Shown here: piece after piece, positions 36,093-46,509 of the stretch
Layout: each line of letters opens with the position of its first letter
Numbering within the stretch: the stretch's first letter is position 1
Assembly (NCBI GenBank): GCA_005518205.2
Contig: RFFC02000006.1
Coordinates: 180,400 to 244,399 of the forward strand
From: Hormoscilla sp. GUM202
Lineage (GTDB): Bacteria > Cyanobacteriota > Cyanobacteriia > Cyanobacteriales > Desertifilaceae
Direction of reading: 5' to 3'
DNA: 64,000 nucleotides
Notes under the pieces: generated by a model
Told to the model about the DNA's origin: nothing
Database searches by the model: none
The model's input: the letters and a program-made list of their open reading frames with translations, nothing else
Position numbers and translations under genes: made by a program

Positions 36093-37086
36093 GTCGAGCT
36101 AGGAATCGCAACAAAACCCTCCCTTACAAAACCGGACTTGTGACTTTCACCACATCCGGCTCCCACTTGTGCTATCCCTTTACATGGGTTGACTATGGTC
36201 TGGTTGCCCTTTCCTGCATTGTCTCATGAACTTTTGTCCTTAATGTTGTCATGAGATGAACGAATTAATGCCGGACTCCGGAGGGTTCGTGCGGGGGAAA
36301 GTACCTATAAATACCCTAGCACACTCTTTACTAACATTTGGCCGTTACTGTGGGCCCTGTACTTTTCATTACCTGGTCACGGTCTTCATTCAACCATATA
36401 TGCCATCGCGTTCCGTCCTTGGCTCTTACACTCTAGTTGCGGCTAGAGGCAGGTGACCATCTCTGGTTGCGTGGTACCGTATCATTTTGAGACTACTTGT
36501 TCCCTTGACTTCTAGCACTTGCGCCCTATGTCAGCATATCCTGAGCATTACCCCAGGCATTGGCTTTTTAGAGCTTCCCTCCCTTGTTGGCTTTCGCTTA
36601 TCATCTAACTTATCCCCTGGTCGTCTGATGAGAACGGTTTTGCCGGTCCATGGATTGCTCAACAGAGGTTATAACGTTCCATAGAATCCATACGATGCTT
36701 TGAGGTCCCTGCAATACCCCGGGAGGATTTTAGTGATACGGGATAGCCAACTAGCACGACTATCCACTCCTACCATTGCCTTTTGGCTCCAGCGTATCAG
36801 CCTTATTTCGCTGGTTGCAGTTAACGAGGCTTATACAGATTCACTTATCGTTGACCATGAGCATCTTTCCTAGCGGAGTCGCCGGCTTGGGCTACCAGCT
36901 ATCCTACATTAATTCCCTGCTTTCCACCGCCGGTGATGTCACTCCGCAGCAGTTGGGACCGGTGTACCTCCCGTATCCGGAGGGTGGGGTTTGGACCCAC
37001 AAGGATTCCATAGTTACCCGGCTAATGATACCGGCTTGGGCTGTTACAAGACATTTAAGGCTTGTTTACACCCGAACGTTTCGCAC
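36093..37086 (-). ncRNA. ORF-less group II intron, copy 3 (994 bp)
   Basis: On the minus strand it begins GTGCGAAACGTTCGGGTG at 37086 and contains domain V at 36128-36163 (GAGCCGGATGTGGTGAAAG ... AAGTCCGGTT), ending AGCTCGAC at 36093. Much of the interior (CTTTCGCTTATCATCTAACT, GTTAACGAGGCTTA on the plus strand) matches copy 2. No reverse transcriptase is encoded. It starts one base after the stop codon of the nucleotidyltransferase gene. Confidence 0.82.
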
Positions 37087-37087
37087 A

Positions 37088-37957
37088 CTATATTCCTGCT
37101 TCCACAAAAGCCCTTTCCAAATCTACCAGCACTGCCAACCGTTCTCCCCATTCTCGCAAGTAATCGAAATCTAGAGCTTTACCCTGTAACTTCAACACCC
37201 CCAAAATATCCCGCCATTGTTTTTGCGACTCTCGCGCTGTCATCTTAAACCAGAGCAGTTTTTGTAAGATCGTATCTTCCGGGCTACACAAATACAAAGC
37301 ACCCTCAATGTCCCCATCCCCAACATGCAGCGATCGCCGTTTCATTTGGGACCGTGAGAAAGCATCATCTCTCATCACGAAAATATCTGCCTTCTCCGTA
37401 GTTTCCAGATGAATAATATTAAAAGACAAACAGCGTCCGGACATAGCATCTTCTACAGCCACCTCGCTAATATAAAACTCTCCCGAAAGCCGTTCAACAA
37501 GTCCCCTAACTTGAGCGGGTTGAATGTGGGCGACCAAATCTAAATCTTCCGTGTACCTGACTTCTCCTTGCAAGGAACTTGCTACGGAACCGCCAAGATA
37601 ATAAGGAATATCTAGGGATGAAAAAATTCCAGCTATTTTCCGGGCTAACCAGATCGGATCTTCTAACATTAAGCCTCCTGAATATTGGATCTCCGCCAGC
37701 AACTTTGCCCCAGTTTCTCCCCAGCGTTTCCGCACATAAGCATAGCGCAATTCTTGCATAGGCGCATCAGGAAACTGCTGGCGAACTGCTTGCCAAATTA
37801 AAACCGGAACTCGCCGGACAACCCGCCGAAAAAGGGCTTCTTTTTGTCCCGAACTCATCTGTCGCCAGAGAGCAAATTGGACTAATTCTGCCTCAATGTC
37901 GGTGTCTGCAGACTGAGTTTGATAACCGGACGGGACTTGCAGATCGCATGTAAACAT
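37088..37957 (-). CDS. Nucleotidyltransferase-fold protein (AbiEii-like)
   Basis: The 289-residue protein has a cyanobacterial N-terminal helical region (TQSADTDIEAELVQFALWRQ) and a nucleotidyltransferase-like core. The GS motif is in YYLGGSVASSLQGEVRYTED and is followed by LDLVAHIQP (metal-binding acidic pair). CSPEDTILQKLLWFKM and WRDILGVLKLQG further match AbiEii/NTase-like proteins. The start is ATG 37957 (MFTCDLQVPS). The stop is followed after one base by the group II intron. The actual role (toxin or housekeeping) is unknown. Confidence 0.65.
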   Translation of the reverse strand: MFTCDLQVPSGYQTQSADTDIEAELVQFALWRQMSSGQKEALFRRVVRRVPVLIWQAVRQQFPDAPMQELRYAYVRKRWGETGAKLLAEIQYSGGLMLEDPIWLARKIAGIFSSLDIPYYLGGSVASSLQGEVRYTEDLDLVAHIQPAQVRGLVERLSGEFYISEVAVEDAMSGRCLSFNIIHLETTEKADIFVMRDDAFSRSQMKRRSLHVGDGDIEGALYLCSPEDTILQKLLWFKMTARESQKQWRDILGVLKLQGKALDFDYLREWGERLAVLVDLERAFVEAGI

Positions 37958-38087
37958 AGAGCAATGATAGTTGGTAGGGTGGGCATTGCCCACCATTTCA
38001 GTTATATCGTAGGGCGGGCAACAATACTTCAAGGTTTTGGATATAGATTGTCATTGCGAGGGGGGGACAAACACGATTAAATTATGG

Positions 38088-38216
38088 GAAGCAGCTACCT
38101 ATGTTATAGCGCCCGATCGCGCGATCGTCCACGCCTTTGTTGACGCCGATTATACCAAGCGACAGGCTCCAGCCGAGATTGTCGAAATTCTCAAAACCAT
38201 GAAAGTCGCAGCCTAA
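38088..38216 (+). pseudogene. Peroxiredoxin-like C-terminal fragment
   Basis: The frame WEAATYVIAPDRAIVHAFVD then ADYTKRQAPAEIVEILKTMK is the C-terminal end of an AhpC/TSA-type peroxiredoxin (ATYVIAPD..., DxDYTKR). It lacks the N-terminal catalytic Cys domain and any start. It ends at TAA 38214-38216. Confidence 0.6.
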
Positions 38217-38393
38217 AGGTTTTCAGAATGGAACGCAACCTCATGCCAACAGCTACTTGAGGGTGGGGGGTAACGGTGGTAGTTAATTCTGTTGCAGGTA
38301 AATCCCAAATAAATCGTAAAATCCCAAGTGCAATAACTTCATAGGCAGTATAATTTACCATTACATGTAACAGTAAGCAAAATAAGGAAAACT

Positions 38394-39203
38394 ATGCAGC
38401 AACTGCATGTAGAGCGGAACGGGTCTCGCCAGCAAAAGAACCAGATCGGGACACAGCAATACGAGAAACCCCAGTTGGATCTAGAAGCCGTAGATCGGCA
38501 ACTAGCGGACGCCCACGCGACAGAGATCGTCGAGTGGGCGGTCCAGACCTTCGGGAATGGCTTAGTAATGAGTAGTAGCTTTGGCATCCAGTCTGCGGTC
38601 ATGCTACATATGGTCACCAGCATCGTACCCAATATCCCAGTAATTTGGGTTGATACTGGCTACCTACCACCAGAGACCTATAAATTTGCCGAGGAAATAA
38701 CTCAACGACTACAGCTAAACCTGAAAGTATATCAGTCTGGCATCTCTCCAGCACGCATGGAAGCCTTGTATGGCCGCCTCTGGGAACAGAACGACGTGGA
38801 AGCCTTCAACCGCTACGACCAGATCCGCAAAGTAGAACCCATGCAGCGGGCCTTACAGGAACTCAAGGCCACAGCATCCCTAGCAGGACTGCGGGCAGAT
38901 CAAACAGACCACCGCAAAACCTTGCGCTTCGTCAACCTACAATCAGGTCGATATAAACTGTTGCCCATTCTCAAATGGAACTCCAGAGACATATACCAAT
39001 ACCTTACCGCCCACGACCTTCCCTATCATCCCTTATTCGACCAGGGTTACGTCACCGTGGGTGATTGGCATTCCAGTCGTCCCCTCACTTTCGCTGACTC
39101 AAGCTCACGGGACACCCGTTTCCGTGGACTCAAGCAAGAGTGCGGCCTGCACCTGCCCCAGACCAAAGGTGAAGCAGAAAGCCTCAACTCCAGTACCTTG
39201 TGA
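38394..39203 (+). CDS. cysH: Phosphoadenylyl-sulfate reductase
   Basis: CysH reduces PAPS (or APS) to sulfite with thioredoxin in assimilatory sulfate reduction. The 269-residue product has the nucleotide-binding [15 protein letters not shown] near residue 62 (P-loop-like), [19 protein letters not shown], the Arg-rich [15 protein letters not shown], and the C-terminal ECGLH with the catalytic Cys. Only one Cys is in that region, so it is the thioredoxin-dependent, non-iron-sulfur type. Start ATG 38394; it converges on psbJ across a shared terminator. Confidence 0.95.
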   Translation: MQQLHVERNGSRQQKNQIGTQQYEKPQLDLEAVDRQLADAHATEIVEWAVQTFGNGLVMSSSFGIQSAVMLHMVTSIVPNIPVIWVDTGYLPPETYKFAEEITQRLQLNLKVYQSGISPARMEALYGRLWEQNDVEAFNRYDQIRKVEPMQRALQELKATASLAGLRADQTDHRKTLRFVNLQSGRYKLLPILKWNSRDIYQYLTAHDLPYHPLFDQGYVTVGDWHSSRPLTFADSSSRDTRFRGLKQECGLHLPQTKGEAESLNSSTL

Positions 39204-39227
39204 TTGTCGATCGTTCCATCAGTCAAA

Positions 39228-39261
39228 CTAAAAGACCGCCCATTTCTAGGCGGTCTTTTAG
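39228..39261. terminator. Bidirectional terminator between cysH and psbJ
   Basis: CTAAAAGACCGCC - CATTTCTA - GGCGGTCTTTTAG is a perfect 13-bp stem with A and T runs on both sides, suited to end transcripts from both converging genes. Confidence 0.85.
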
Positions 39262-39280
39262 ATCTAGTGGATCTATACCG

Positions 39281-39400
39281 TTACATAGAGGAACCTACAC
39301 CGACGTAGGCACCATAGAAGAACAGACCCACAACCACGAGTACGCCTGTACCGGCTACTGTTGCTACAATCCACAGAGGGATTCTTCCACCTCCAGACAC
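39281..39400 (-). CDS. psbJ: Photosystem II protein J
   Basis: A 39-residue single-helix PSII subunit near cytochrome b559 that supports plastoquinone exchange. From GTG 39400 it reads [20 protein letters not shown] ... [19 protein letters not shown] lies 9 bp upstream of the GTG and decides the start. It is the last gene of psbEFLJ. Confidence 0.95.
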   Translation of the reverse strand: MSGGGRIPLWIVATVAGTGVLVVVGLFFYGAYVGVGSSM

Positions 39401-39440
39401 AGCTTTTTCCTCCTGACTTATTTATACGACCTACATCCAG

Positions 39441-39563
39441 TTAGTTGAAGAAATAACTGGAAAACAGAATCCCGAGAACGAAAATCAACAGCAGACCCAA
39501 GTAAAGTGAAGTCCGGTTTAACTCTACTGCCTGCTTATTCGGATTACTGGAATTGCGATCCAT
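39441..39563 (-). CDS. psbL: Photosystem II protein L
   Basis: A 40-residue single-helix PSII subunit at the monomer interface, needed for forward electron flow to QB. It reads [20 protein letters not shown] followed by one hydrophobic helix and ends SSYFFN. It starts 9 bp after the psbF stop. Confidence 0.96.
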   Translation of the reverse strand: MDRNSSNPNKQAVELNRTSLYLGLLLIFVLGILFSSYFFN

Positions 39564-39571
39564 GATTCCTC

Positions 39572-39748
<177 letters not shown>

Positions 39749-39997
39749 TTACTTACCAATAAACTCCTCGATTTGCCCGCTTCCCCCGAAGCGGTCTGTC
39801 ACAATTGGCAATTCCTGCCGATCCTGAGTAAAATACTCATTGGGTCGGGGGGTGCCAAATACATCATATGCCAAGCCCGTGCTCACAAATAGCCAGCCCG
39901 CAATAAACAACATCGGGATCGTGATGCTGTGAATCAACCAATAGCGAACGCTAGTAATAATATCCCCAAAGGGACGTTCTCCAGTTGAACCTGACAT
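39749..39997 (-). CDS. psbE: Cytochrome b559 subunit alpha
   Basis: An 82-residue PSII reaction-centre subunit. The heme-ligating His lies in [20 protein letters not shown] at the stromal side of the helix, and the lumenal tail [20 protein letters not shown] is typical. It follows ycf48 by 55 bp and opens psbEFLJ. Confidence 0.97.
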   Translation of the reverse strand: MSGSTGERPFGDIITSVRYWLIHSITIPMLFIAGWLFVSTGLAYDVFGTPRPNEYFTQDRQELPIVTDRFGGSGQIEEFIGK

Positions 39998-40052
39998 TTT
40001 TTCTTACTCCTCTCTACAGCAATTGGACCAACAGGTACTATGAAACCCAACA

Positions 40053-41063
40053 TCAGGCAGCTGCTGATGGCTGCTGATATTTCAGTAACACGCCATTGTT
40101 ACCAATGATAAACCCCTTCTCTGGCGTCAAGAAGATAATCTTGTAAAAATTTGAAGGGATATCTTCTACTTCGCGGTCTTTTTGCCATGTCGAACCACCA
40201 TCGAAACTACACAGCAAATTCCCGCTACCACCCGCCACCCAAATTTCTGTTGGCGTGCGGTATGCCAAATCTAGTAAACCCCAGCTAGTCGCCTTTTCCG
40301 GATATATAGCTGGTTCCCACTCCTCAAAGTTATCTGGTTTGGTAAACTGGATCTGACCGCCTCTTGCTAGCATCCACAGCCGACCATCTTTACCAAACCC
40401 CATATTCTGGACGCGCCGGGAACTATTGCGGTTATGGGGTTCCCAGGCATCTGCACCTGGGGACCAAGTCGAATAGAAATTACCCTTCGCCGATACTGTC
40501 ACGTACTTGCCATCAGCCCTACGAGATATATTTCTAAACACCCCCACTGCTTGTTTCACCATCGCCTTCCAGGTTTTCCCACCGTCTTTCGTTTGATATA
40601 TTGCCCCCACATCTGTCGTCATCTCTGCCGAGGATGGTCCGAGAGCTAATATACTTTTAGTATTGCCCGGTAGTTTAGCACTCAGGGGGATCCGAGACCA
40701 TGTCTCACCTGCATCTGTAGTATGCAGCAGAATTGAAGGGATGCCCACCATCCATCCTTCATCACCCGAAAAACTCACCGATGTCAAGCGAACTTTTTCC
40801 CCATCCAAATCCAGAGTTCTCGGTTTCCAGGTTTTGCCACCGTCTTTCGTTTCCAAGATGGTCGCGTTGCTACCCACCAACCACCCATGCATCAGGTCCG
40901 AAGTGAACCCTATGTCCTGTAGGGTAGAATCCGTTGGTATTTCTACCTGTTGCCAAGGACTAAACGTCGTCGATGGCAAATAGGGATTTTTGCAGCTCAC
41001 GCAGAGCAGCATTACTACTAATAACGTTACAGCCCGTTGAAACTGTTTCACAATTGATTGCAT
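40053..41063 (-). CDS. ycf48: Photosystem II assembly factor Ycf48 (HCF136)
   Basis: Ycf48 is a seven-bladed beta-propeller that binds newly made D1 during PSII assembly and repair. The 336-residue protein begins with a lipoprotein signal peptide (LLVVMLLCVSC, Cys about residue 24), so it is membrane-anchored in the lumen. The repeated blade motif TKDGGKTWKP, TTDAGETWSR, SFDGGSTWQK is visible. It lies between rub and psbE, the conserved cyanobacterial order. Confidence 0.96.
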   Translation of the reverse strand: MQSIVKQFQRAVTLLVVMLLCVSCKNPYLPSTTFSPWQQVEIPTDSTLQDIGFTSDLMHGWLVGSNATILETKDGGKTWKPRTLDLDGEKVRLTSVSFSGDEGWMVGIPSILLHTTDAGETWSRIPLSAKLPGNTKSILALGPSSAEMTTDVGAIYQTKDGGKTWKAMVKQAVGVFRNISRRADGKYVTVSAKGNFYSTWSPGADAWEPHNRNSSRRVQNMGFGKDGRLWMLARGGQIQFTKPDNFEEWEPAIYPEKATSWGLLDLAYRTPTEIWVAGGSGNLLCSFDGGSTWQKDREVEDIPSNFYKIIFLTPEKGFIIGNNGVLLKYQQPSAAA

Positions 41064-41100
41064 CGCCTTACCAATCTGGGTATGAACCTAAGCCCGGGTT

Positions 41101-41469
41101 TTAGTTTAAGCCATAAAGACTGATAAAGAACAAGAATGCCAAGAACAGGGCCGCAAAAATCAGCAGATTCTTTTGTCCTGGCGTCATAGAGTTGACGCCA
41201 AATCCATAACCCAGATTCTCTGCAAATCCCGAGGCTGTTCCCGCCACACCAATGTCCTCAAACTGGGAAACTTTTGCCCCGCAAACGGGACAGCGCCAAT
41301 CAGCAGGCAACTCGGCGAACGGTGTTCCTGGGGGAATTTTACCCTGGCCATCACCTTTTGTCGGCTCATAAATGTAGCCACAGGAGCGACATTCATATCG
41401 ATCTAGCGCCTGTTCTGCTTTCGTTTCGGGAGTTTCGGTGCTCATTGCGCCGGTAGCCTCCTCAGCCAT
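41101..41469 (-). CDS. rub: Membrane-anchored rubredoxin, RubA
   Basis: RubA is a thylakoid rubredoxin required for photosystem assembly. The 122-residue protein has the iron site [11 protein letters not shown] ... [13 protein letters not shown] (about residues 27-66) and a C-terminal membrane helix ([20 protein letters not shown]). ATG 41469 or the internal ATG 41445 (MSTETPET) may start it. It heads the rub-ycf48-psbEFLJ cluster. Confidence 0.95.
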   Translation of the reverse strand: MAEEATGAMSTETPETKAEQALDRYECRSCGYIYEPTKGDGQGKIPPGTPFAELPADWRCPVCGAKVSQFEDIGVAGTASGFAENLGYGFGVNSMTPGQKNLLIFAALFLAFLFFISLYGLN

Positions 41470-42015
41470 CTTGCCTGAAATCTTAAAATCTATGTTAAAT
41501 CTTATTACATCTTCGGGAACTTTTTCAATCTTTGAGATTTTTGGGCTAGCTTTTTTTAATAGCTACAGATATATTGCTGGTTTCTGGCAATGTGACATCG
41601 TAATAATCTTAACTATGAGCCACTTTCCCATTTTTAGTCTGTAGCTACATTTATTGAAAAATAGCGAGAGCCGATTTTTCCGGAACGGTTCGCCCCACAA
41701 CCTAGGGTCTACATTAAATAACCGGTTATAGACAGAGTTTGGACCGGTGTATAGATGGAAAGTTAGGGCTGGAAGACTGGTGCGGGGGCAATATCAGCTG
41801 GCAGGGGAAAGTCTGTAACCAGTTGGGAGATCGCCTGGCAGCGGAGGGGGCCCGGAGCGTGCGCTCAAAATTGGCCACGACGCCGTTATTGATTGTCATT
41901 CTCATTAGCTTCAAATTGCACAAGCGGCCCTGAAACATTTGCCGTCTCCTTTGACAGACTGAAATAATTGTCAATTGTGGGAGTGCTATAATTCAGCATT
42001 CGAGAAAATTAGATT

Positions 42016-43122
42016 ATGAGCGAACAGTTTCGAGAATTATTGCAAAAAGTCGGTAGCGGCGAGCATACCCACAAGGATTTAACTCGCTCGGAAGCTGCTA
42101 CCGCAGCGCGAATGATGCTCCAGGGAGAAGCAACTCCGGCTCAAATTGGTGCTTTTCTGATTGCTCACCGGATCAAACGACCGACAGCAGTGGAACTAGC
42201 AGGCATGTTGGATGCCTATGACGAACTGGGACCGCAACTGGAACCATTACCAGATGCAGACAAAGAGGTAGTTGTTTTGGGGGTTCCCTACGACGGGCGA
42301 TCGCGAACTGCTCCCATAAGTCAAATTACGGCTTTACTGCTAGCGGTCTCGGGCCTGCGGGTGATTATGCATGGCGGGAACAGAATGGCAACCAAGTATG
42401 GTATTCCGGCCTGGGAAATCTGGAAAAGCTTGGGATTGTATTTTGATGAGTTGGCATTAGCAGATTTGCAATCATTACTCGTCCAAACAGGATTGACATT
42501 TATCTATATACCAAAACATTTTCCCCAGACGGAACCATTAGTTACCTATCGCGATCAAATTGGCAAGCGTCCCCCCTTAGCAACTTTAGAGTTAATTTGG
42601 TCTCCCTACAAACAGAAAGGTCATCAGATCGCTGGTTACGTCCATCCGCCCACAGAAGCGACGATGAGAGAAACCTTTAAGCTGCGGGGAGAAAGCAAAT
42701 ATACTTTAGTCAAGGGGCTAGAGGGTAGCTGCGATTTGCGACTTTCCCAAACTACGATCGTCGCTGTTAGCGATCCCGAAAGTTCCGAAGGGTTTGATTA
42801 TCTGAAAGCCACTCCTAGAGAATACGGTTTACAGGGTAAGGATGTGGCGATCGAGTCCGAGGCGCAACTGCTGACAGAGATAGAGCAAGTTGTGCAGGGA
42901 AAGGAATCTAAATTGATGCAAGCAGCCATTTGGAACGGCGGGTTTTATTTATGGCGTTGTGGAGTTTGTGATAATATATCATCGGGAATTAACAAAGCTG
43001 AAGAATTACTGAAAAGCAGTAGTCTGGAGCATAAAGTGGAGGAAATGAAAGCGGTGATTAAAAGTAAAATCAATTCCTCTCACTTTGCTGTTAGCCCGCC
43101 GGGGGTTCAAACCCCCGGCTAA
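42016..43122 (+). CDS. Anthranilate phosphoribosyltransferase-like protein (TrpD2 type)
   Basis: The 368-residue protein has the type III phosphoribosyltransferase fold: an N-terminal helical domain (LTRSEAATAARMMLQGEATP ... IGAFLIAHRIKRPT) and a PRPP-binding core with GVPYDGRSRTAPISQITALL and MHGGNRMATKYG. The GTGGD loop of true TrpD is altered, as in the TrpD2/YbiB group, so activity as anthranilate enzyme is doubtful. The last residues (SPPGVQTPG) run into an intergenic repeat, so the native stop may have been lost. Confidence 0.82.
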   Translation: MSEQFRELLQKVGSGEHTHKDLTRSEAATAARMMLQGEATPAQIGAFLIAHRIKRPTAVELAGMLDAYDELGPQLEPLPDADKEVVVLGVPYDGRSRTAPISQITALLLAVSGLRVIMHGGNRMATKYGIPAWEIWKSLGLYFDELALADLQSLLVQTGLTFIYIPKHFPQTEPLVTYRDQIGKRPPLATLELIWSPYKQKGHQIAGYVHPPTEATMRETFKLRGESKYTLVKGLEGSCDLRLSQTTIVAVSDPESSEGFDYLKATPREYGLQGKDVAIESEAQLLTEIEQVVQGKESKLMQAAIWNGGFYLWRCGVCDNISSGINKAEELLKSSSLEHKVEEMKAVIKSKINSSHFAVSPPGVQTPG

Positions 43123-43316
43123 TAGCTAAAGTCGGTTAAAACTGAGATCTTGCACCATTTTCAATTGGTCTCCTGGCCCGCCGTGGGTTAAAACCCTAAG
43201 GCTTTTAGCTTAAGTGGGTTAAAACCTAATGCCACGGGCGAATTCGATTTTCAGGGGGCCATGTAGGGGCGTGGACTAGCGATGTGGCATCAATCCTGCA
43301 TCATTTGATGGGAGTT

Positions 43317-43420
43317 GCAGCTGTTCCCCTGTTCCCCTGTTCCCCTGTTCCCCTGTTCCCCTGTTCCCCTGTTCCCCTGTTCCCCCCCTGTTTCCTGTTC
43401 CCTGTTCCCTGTTCCCTCCC
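43317..43420. repeat. Microsatellite (GTTCCCCT)n
   Basis: About eight tandem GTTCCCCT units followed by TGTTCCC units. Two copies of a longer repeat follow (43452-43600 and 43575-43700), each with a CTCGTTCCTAGGCTCCGCC palindrome and GTTCTAGAGGCTCTGCCTCT. No gene is seen in 43123-43812. Confidence 0.85.
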
Positions 43421-43812
43421 CCAACAAGAGGATAAAACTGATTTCGCCCGTAGCATTAGGTTAAAACCCACTGGAAGCCTTGTCGCGGAAAGTATTTCTC
43501 CTCGTTCCTAGGCTCCGCCTGGGAACGAGTTCTAGAGGCTCTGCCTCTAGTTGACAATGGTGCAAGATATGAGTTAAAACCCACTGGAAGCCTTATAAAT
43601 AAAGTGTTTTTTTCCCTCGTTCCTAGCTAGGCTCCGCCTGGGAACGAGTTCTAGAGGCTCTGCCTCTAGTTGAGAATGGTGCAAAATATGAGTTAAAACC
43701 GACTAATGGCATAATAATTAAGCGGCGTTGTATAGTGGGCACCGCCCACCGCCGCGAGTTTCGCCGACTGGCATTAATTACATCCTGCTATTGGCGTTTG
43801 CCCTGGATTTAT

Positions 43813-44508
43813 ATGTTTGAGCAACAACCAGAAAATATCCGCAAAAAAGTTAGAGAACTATCAACAGCGGCAATCAAACGTGAGGATCCTGCTGGCTGGT
43901 TTGAAGAGCTATATGTTCAGGCCCGAGGGGATTATACCCAGGTTCCTTGGGCACGACTGACTATGCATCCCCATGCCCGAGATTGGTTTGAAAACTATGG
44001 ATTTCCAGAGGGCTTTCATGATGTTACCCGTCGTGCTGTGGTGGTGGGTTGTGGACTGGGGGATGATGCGGAAACCTTACAAAAATGGGGGTTTCAGGTA
44101 ACGGCTTTTGATATTTCTCCGACGGCGATCGCGTGGTGCCAGCAAAGGTTCCCCCAATCATCTGTTAACTATCAAGTAGCAGATCTATTGTGCCTAGATT
44201 CCACCTGGCACCATGGCTTTGACTTCGTTTTAGAATGCCGTAACTTGCAAGCATTACCATTGTCTATTAGAGCAACTGCCATCCAAGCAGTTGGGCAACT
44301 GGTTGCTGAAGGGGGAACATTACTGGCGATCGCCCGGCTACGGGAAACGGAGGCTGAACCGGATGGTCCACCCTGGCCATTATCGAACCAAGAATTAGCT
44401 CAGTTAACCACCCAGGGCCTTACGGAAATTCGCCGAAAGATGTTTCTTGTGGGTGACGATCCAGTGGTGAAGCAACTTTGGGTGGAATATAAGAGGGAAA
44501 GGATCTAA
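43813..44508 (+). CDS. Class I SAM-dependent methyltransferase (TPMT-like)
   Basis: The 231-residue protein has SAM motif I AVVVGCGLGDDAETLQKWGF (about residue 75), then VTAFDISPTAIAWCQQRFP (motif II Asp) and DFVLECRNLQALP. The order resembles thiopurine S-methyltransferase-like enzymes, in which the N-terminal helix DPAGWFEELYVQARG contacts SAM. ATG 43813 (MFEQQPENIRKK) is chosen; the longer frame from 43735 starts in repeat DNA. Substrate unknown. 44509-44865 has only HIP1-rich non-coding sequence. Confidence 0.87.
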   Translation: MFEQQPENIRKKVRELSTAAIKREDPAGWFEELYVQARGDYTQVPWARLTMHPHARDWFENYGFPEGFHDVTRRAVVVGCGLGDDAETLQKWGFQVTAFDISPTAIAWCQQRFPQSSVNYQVADLLCLDSTWHHGFDFVLECRNLQALPLSIRATAIQAVGQLVAEGGTLLAIARLRETEAEPDGPPWPLSNQELAQLTTQGLTEIRRKMFLVGDDPVVKQLWVEYKRERI

Positions 44509-44865
44509 TTTCCGATCGCCGTCGATGGGTCAGGAGTGGTGTGTCGAGGGTAGAGTTAGGGAAGTCCGGGTCCGGAGCAACGCCTCCTATTTTTCTTGTT
44601 GAGTTGTTCTCACCTGTTGTTTGATAGTGCCAGTGTTCGGGAAATGAGGTTGGCGATCGCCACTCTACTGGCAGCGATCGGGCGACAGGCGAAACGCTTA
44701 TCGCGAGCTGGGAGGTTTAAGGGGCGATCGCCTCCCGGGAACGGGTTCGGGGCGGCGATCGCCTGACGCGCTCCTATGGAACCGGGATCTGGTGGGGTAT
44801 TCTGCAACCGGGAACCAAATATGTAAAAATGTAAAGCGTCCATAGAAGGTTATAAATTATCAATT

Positions 44866-45228
44866 GTGTTTGTCCTCACCGGCTACGAATACTTCTTAGG
44901 CTTCCTACTAATCTGCGCGTTAGTACCCGTCGGAGCACTGAGCGTTTCCAAGCTAGTCGGCCCCCGCACTCGCGGTCCAGAACGACGCAGCACTTACGAG
45001 TCGGGCATTGAACCAGTAGGGGGGGCTTGGATCCAGTTCAACATTCGCTACTACATGTTCGCCCTAGTCTTTGTCATATTCGATGTGGAGACAGTATTTC
45101 TGTACCCCTGGGCAGTAGCATTTAGCAAGCTAGGACTGCTCGCATTTATCGAAGCCCTGATTTTCATTGCCATTCTGGTCGTCGGTCTTGTCTACGCTTG
45201 GAGAAAAGGAGCATTAGAATGGTCGTAA
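44866..45228 (+). CDS. ndhC: NAD(P)H-quinone oxidoreductase subunit 3
   Basis: A 120-residue membrane subunit of the NDH-1 complex in photosynthetic and respiratory electron flow. It shows three helices and the conserved [20 protein letters not shown] loop. GTG 44866 is the start ([12 protein letters not shown]). Its 3' end overlaps ndhK by 10 bp. Confidence 0.96.
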   Translation: MFVLTGYEYFLGFLLICALVPVGALSVSKLVGPRTRGPERRSTYESGIEPVGGAWIQFNIRYYMFALVFVIFDVETVFLYPWAVAFSKLGLLAFIEALIFIAILVVGLVYAWRKGALEWS

Positions 45229-45947
45229 ATACGACAACCTCAGATATCAAACAGCAACTGATTAACCCGGTAGAACGCCCGCAAGTCACTAGCGAACTCT
45301 CGGAAAACGTCATCCTGACAACGGTAGATGACCTCTACAACTGGGCGCGGCTGTCTTCCCTGTGGCCCCTGCTTTACGGCACGGCCTGCTGCTTCATCGA
45401 GTTTGCGGCCCTGATCGGGTCTCGGTTTGACTTCGATCGCTTTGGCCTCGTGCCCCGTTCTAGCCCCCGCCAAGCTGACTTACTGATCACGGCAGGCACG
45501 ATCACCATGAAGTATGCTCCCACTTTGGTGCGCCTGTACGAGCAAATGCCCGAACCCAAATACGTAATCGCCATGGGAGCCTGCACGATCACCGGTGGAA
45601 TGTTTAGCGTGGATTCTCCCTCAGCGGTGCGCGGGGTAGATAAACTGATTCCGGTGGATGTCTACATTCCCGGTTGCCCTCCCCGGCCAGAAGCGATTAT
45701 TGATGCGATCGTCAAGCTGCGGAAAAAAATCGCCAATGATTCCCTGCAAGAGCGGGAGCGGCTCGGACAAACTAACCGGTACTATAGCATCACTCACCAG
45801 ATGAAGGTAGTCGAACCGATTTTAACAGGCGAGTATCTGAAGTCTGAATCAAGGCAAGCACCGCCCCAGCAATTGACAGAAGCAATGGGCATGCCGGTAC
45901 CGCCAGCTCTGGCATCGACAGAAAAGGAGGAGGTCAACCGTGGCTGA
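45219..45947 (+). CDS. ndhK: NAD(P)H-quinone oxidoreductase subunit K
   Basis: NdhK carries the N2 [4Fe-4S] cluster that passes electrons to plastoquinone. The 242-residue protein has the cluster cysteines in [12 protein letters not shown] (adjacent pair), [13 protein letters not shown] and [15 protein letters not shown] 45219 overlaps the ndhC end; its own stop overlaps ndhJ by 8 bp, so the three genes are translationally coupled. Confidence 0.97.
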   Translation: MVVNTTTSDIKQQLINPVERPQVTSELSENVILTTVDDLYNWARLSSLWPLLYGTACCFIEFAALIGSRFDFDRFGLVPRSSPRQADLLITAGTITMKYAPTLVRLYEQMPEPKYVIAMGACTITGGMFSVDSPSAVRGVDKLIPVDVYIPGCPPRPEAIIDAIVKLRKKIANDSLQERERLGQTNRYYSITHQMKVVEPILTGEYLKSESRQAPPQQLTEAMGMPVPPALASTEKEEVNRG

Positions 45948-46464
45948 AGAAGAAAAACCAGTACCAGTAGAGTCATCTGAACCGGTTGAAACTGGCAAGG
46001 TTTCCCAATTGTTGGCAGAAAAAAACCTTGCTCATGAAGCCTTAGCAGCGGATCATCTGGGGGTCGAGATGATTAAAGTAGAGCCAGAATCCCTGCTGCC
46101 GGTAGCACAAGCCCTCCATTCCGACGGGTTTAACTATCTCCAATGTCAAGGGGCTTATGATTCCGGTCCGGGAGAGGAGTTAGTCAGTTTTTACCATCTG
46201 ATTAAGGTCAGCGATGATGCCGATCGCCCAGAGGAAGTCCGCGTCAAGGTATTTCTTCCCCGGGAAAACCCCAGAGTACCTTCGGTGTATTGGATCTGGA
46301 AAGCAGCAGATTTCCAAGAGCGGGAATCCTATGATATGTATGGCATCATCTACGAGGGTCATCCGAACCTGAAGCGAATTTTAATGCCAGAAGATTGGGT
46401 AGGCTGGCCTTTAAGGAAGGATTACATCTCCCCTGACTTCTACGAGTTGCAGGACGCTTATTAG
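45940..46464 (+). CDS. ndhJ: NAD(P)H-quinone oxidoreductase subunit J
   Basis: A 174-residue peripheral-arm subunit (30-kDa homologue) of NDH-1. It shows the signature [20 protein letters not shown] then [19 protein letters not shown] 45940 is the start, with AAAGGAGGAGG just upstream inside the end of ndhK. It closes the ndhCKJ operon. Confidence 0.97.
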   Translation: MAEEEKPVPVESSEPVETGKVSQLLAEKNLAHEALAADHLGVEMIKVEPESLLPVAQALHSDGFNYLQCQGAYDSGPGEELVSFYHLIKVSDDADRPEEVRVKVFLPRENPRVPSVYWIWKAADFQERESYDMYGIIYEGHPNLKRILMPEDWVGWPLRKDYISPDFYELQDAY

Positions 46465-46509
46465 AGTCAACAGCCATCTTGGAACGTTTGCGAACTAGAA
46501 AATGCCCAG

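Noticed and set aside
36776..37174. 132-codon plus-strand frame as an intron-encoded protein
   Set aside because: It lies antisense to the ribozyme and shows no reverse transcriptase or maturase motifs.
43284..43511. 75-codon frame rich in PLFPCSPV
   Set aside because: Translation of the GTTCCCCT microsatellite.
44610..44843. 77-codon minus-strand frame before ndhC
   Set aside because: Made of HIP1-rich repeats; no protein-like pattern or ribosome-binding site.
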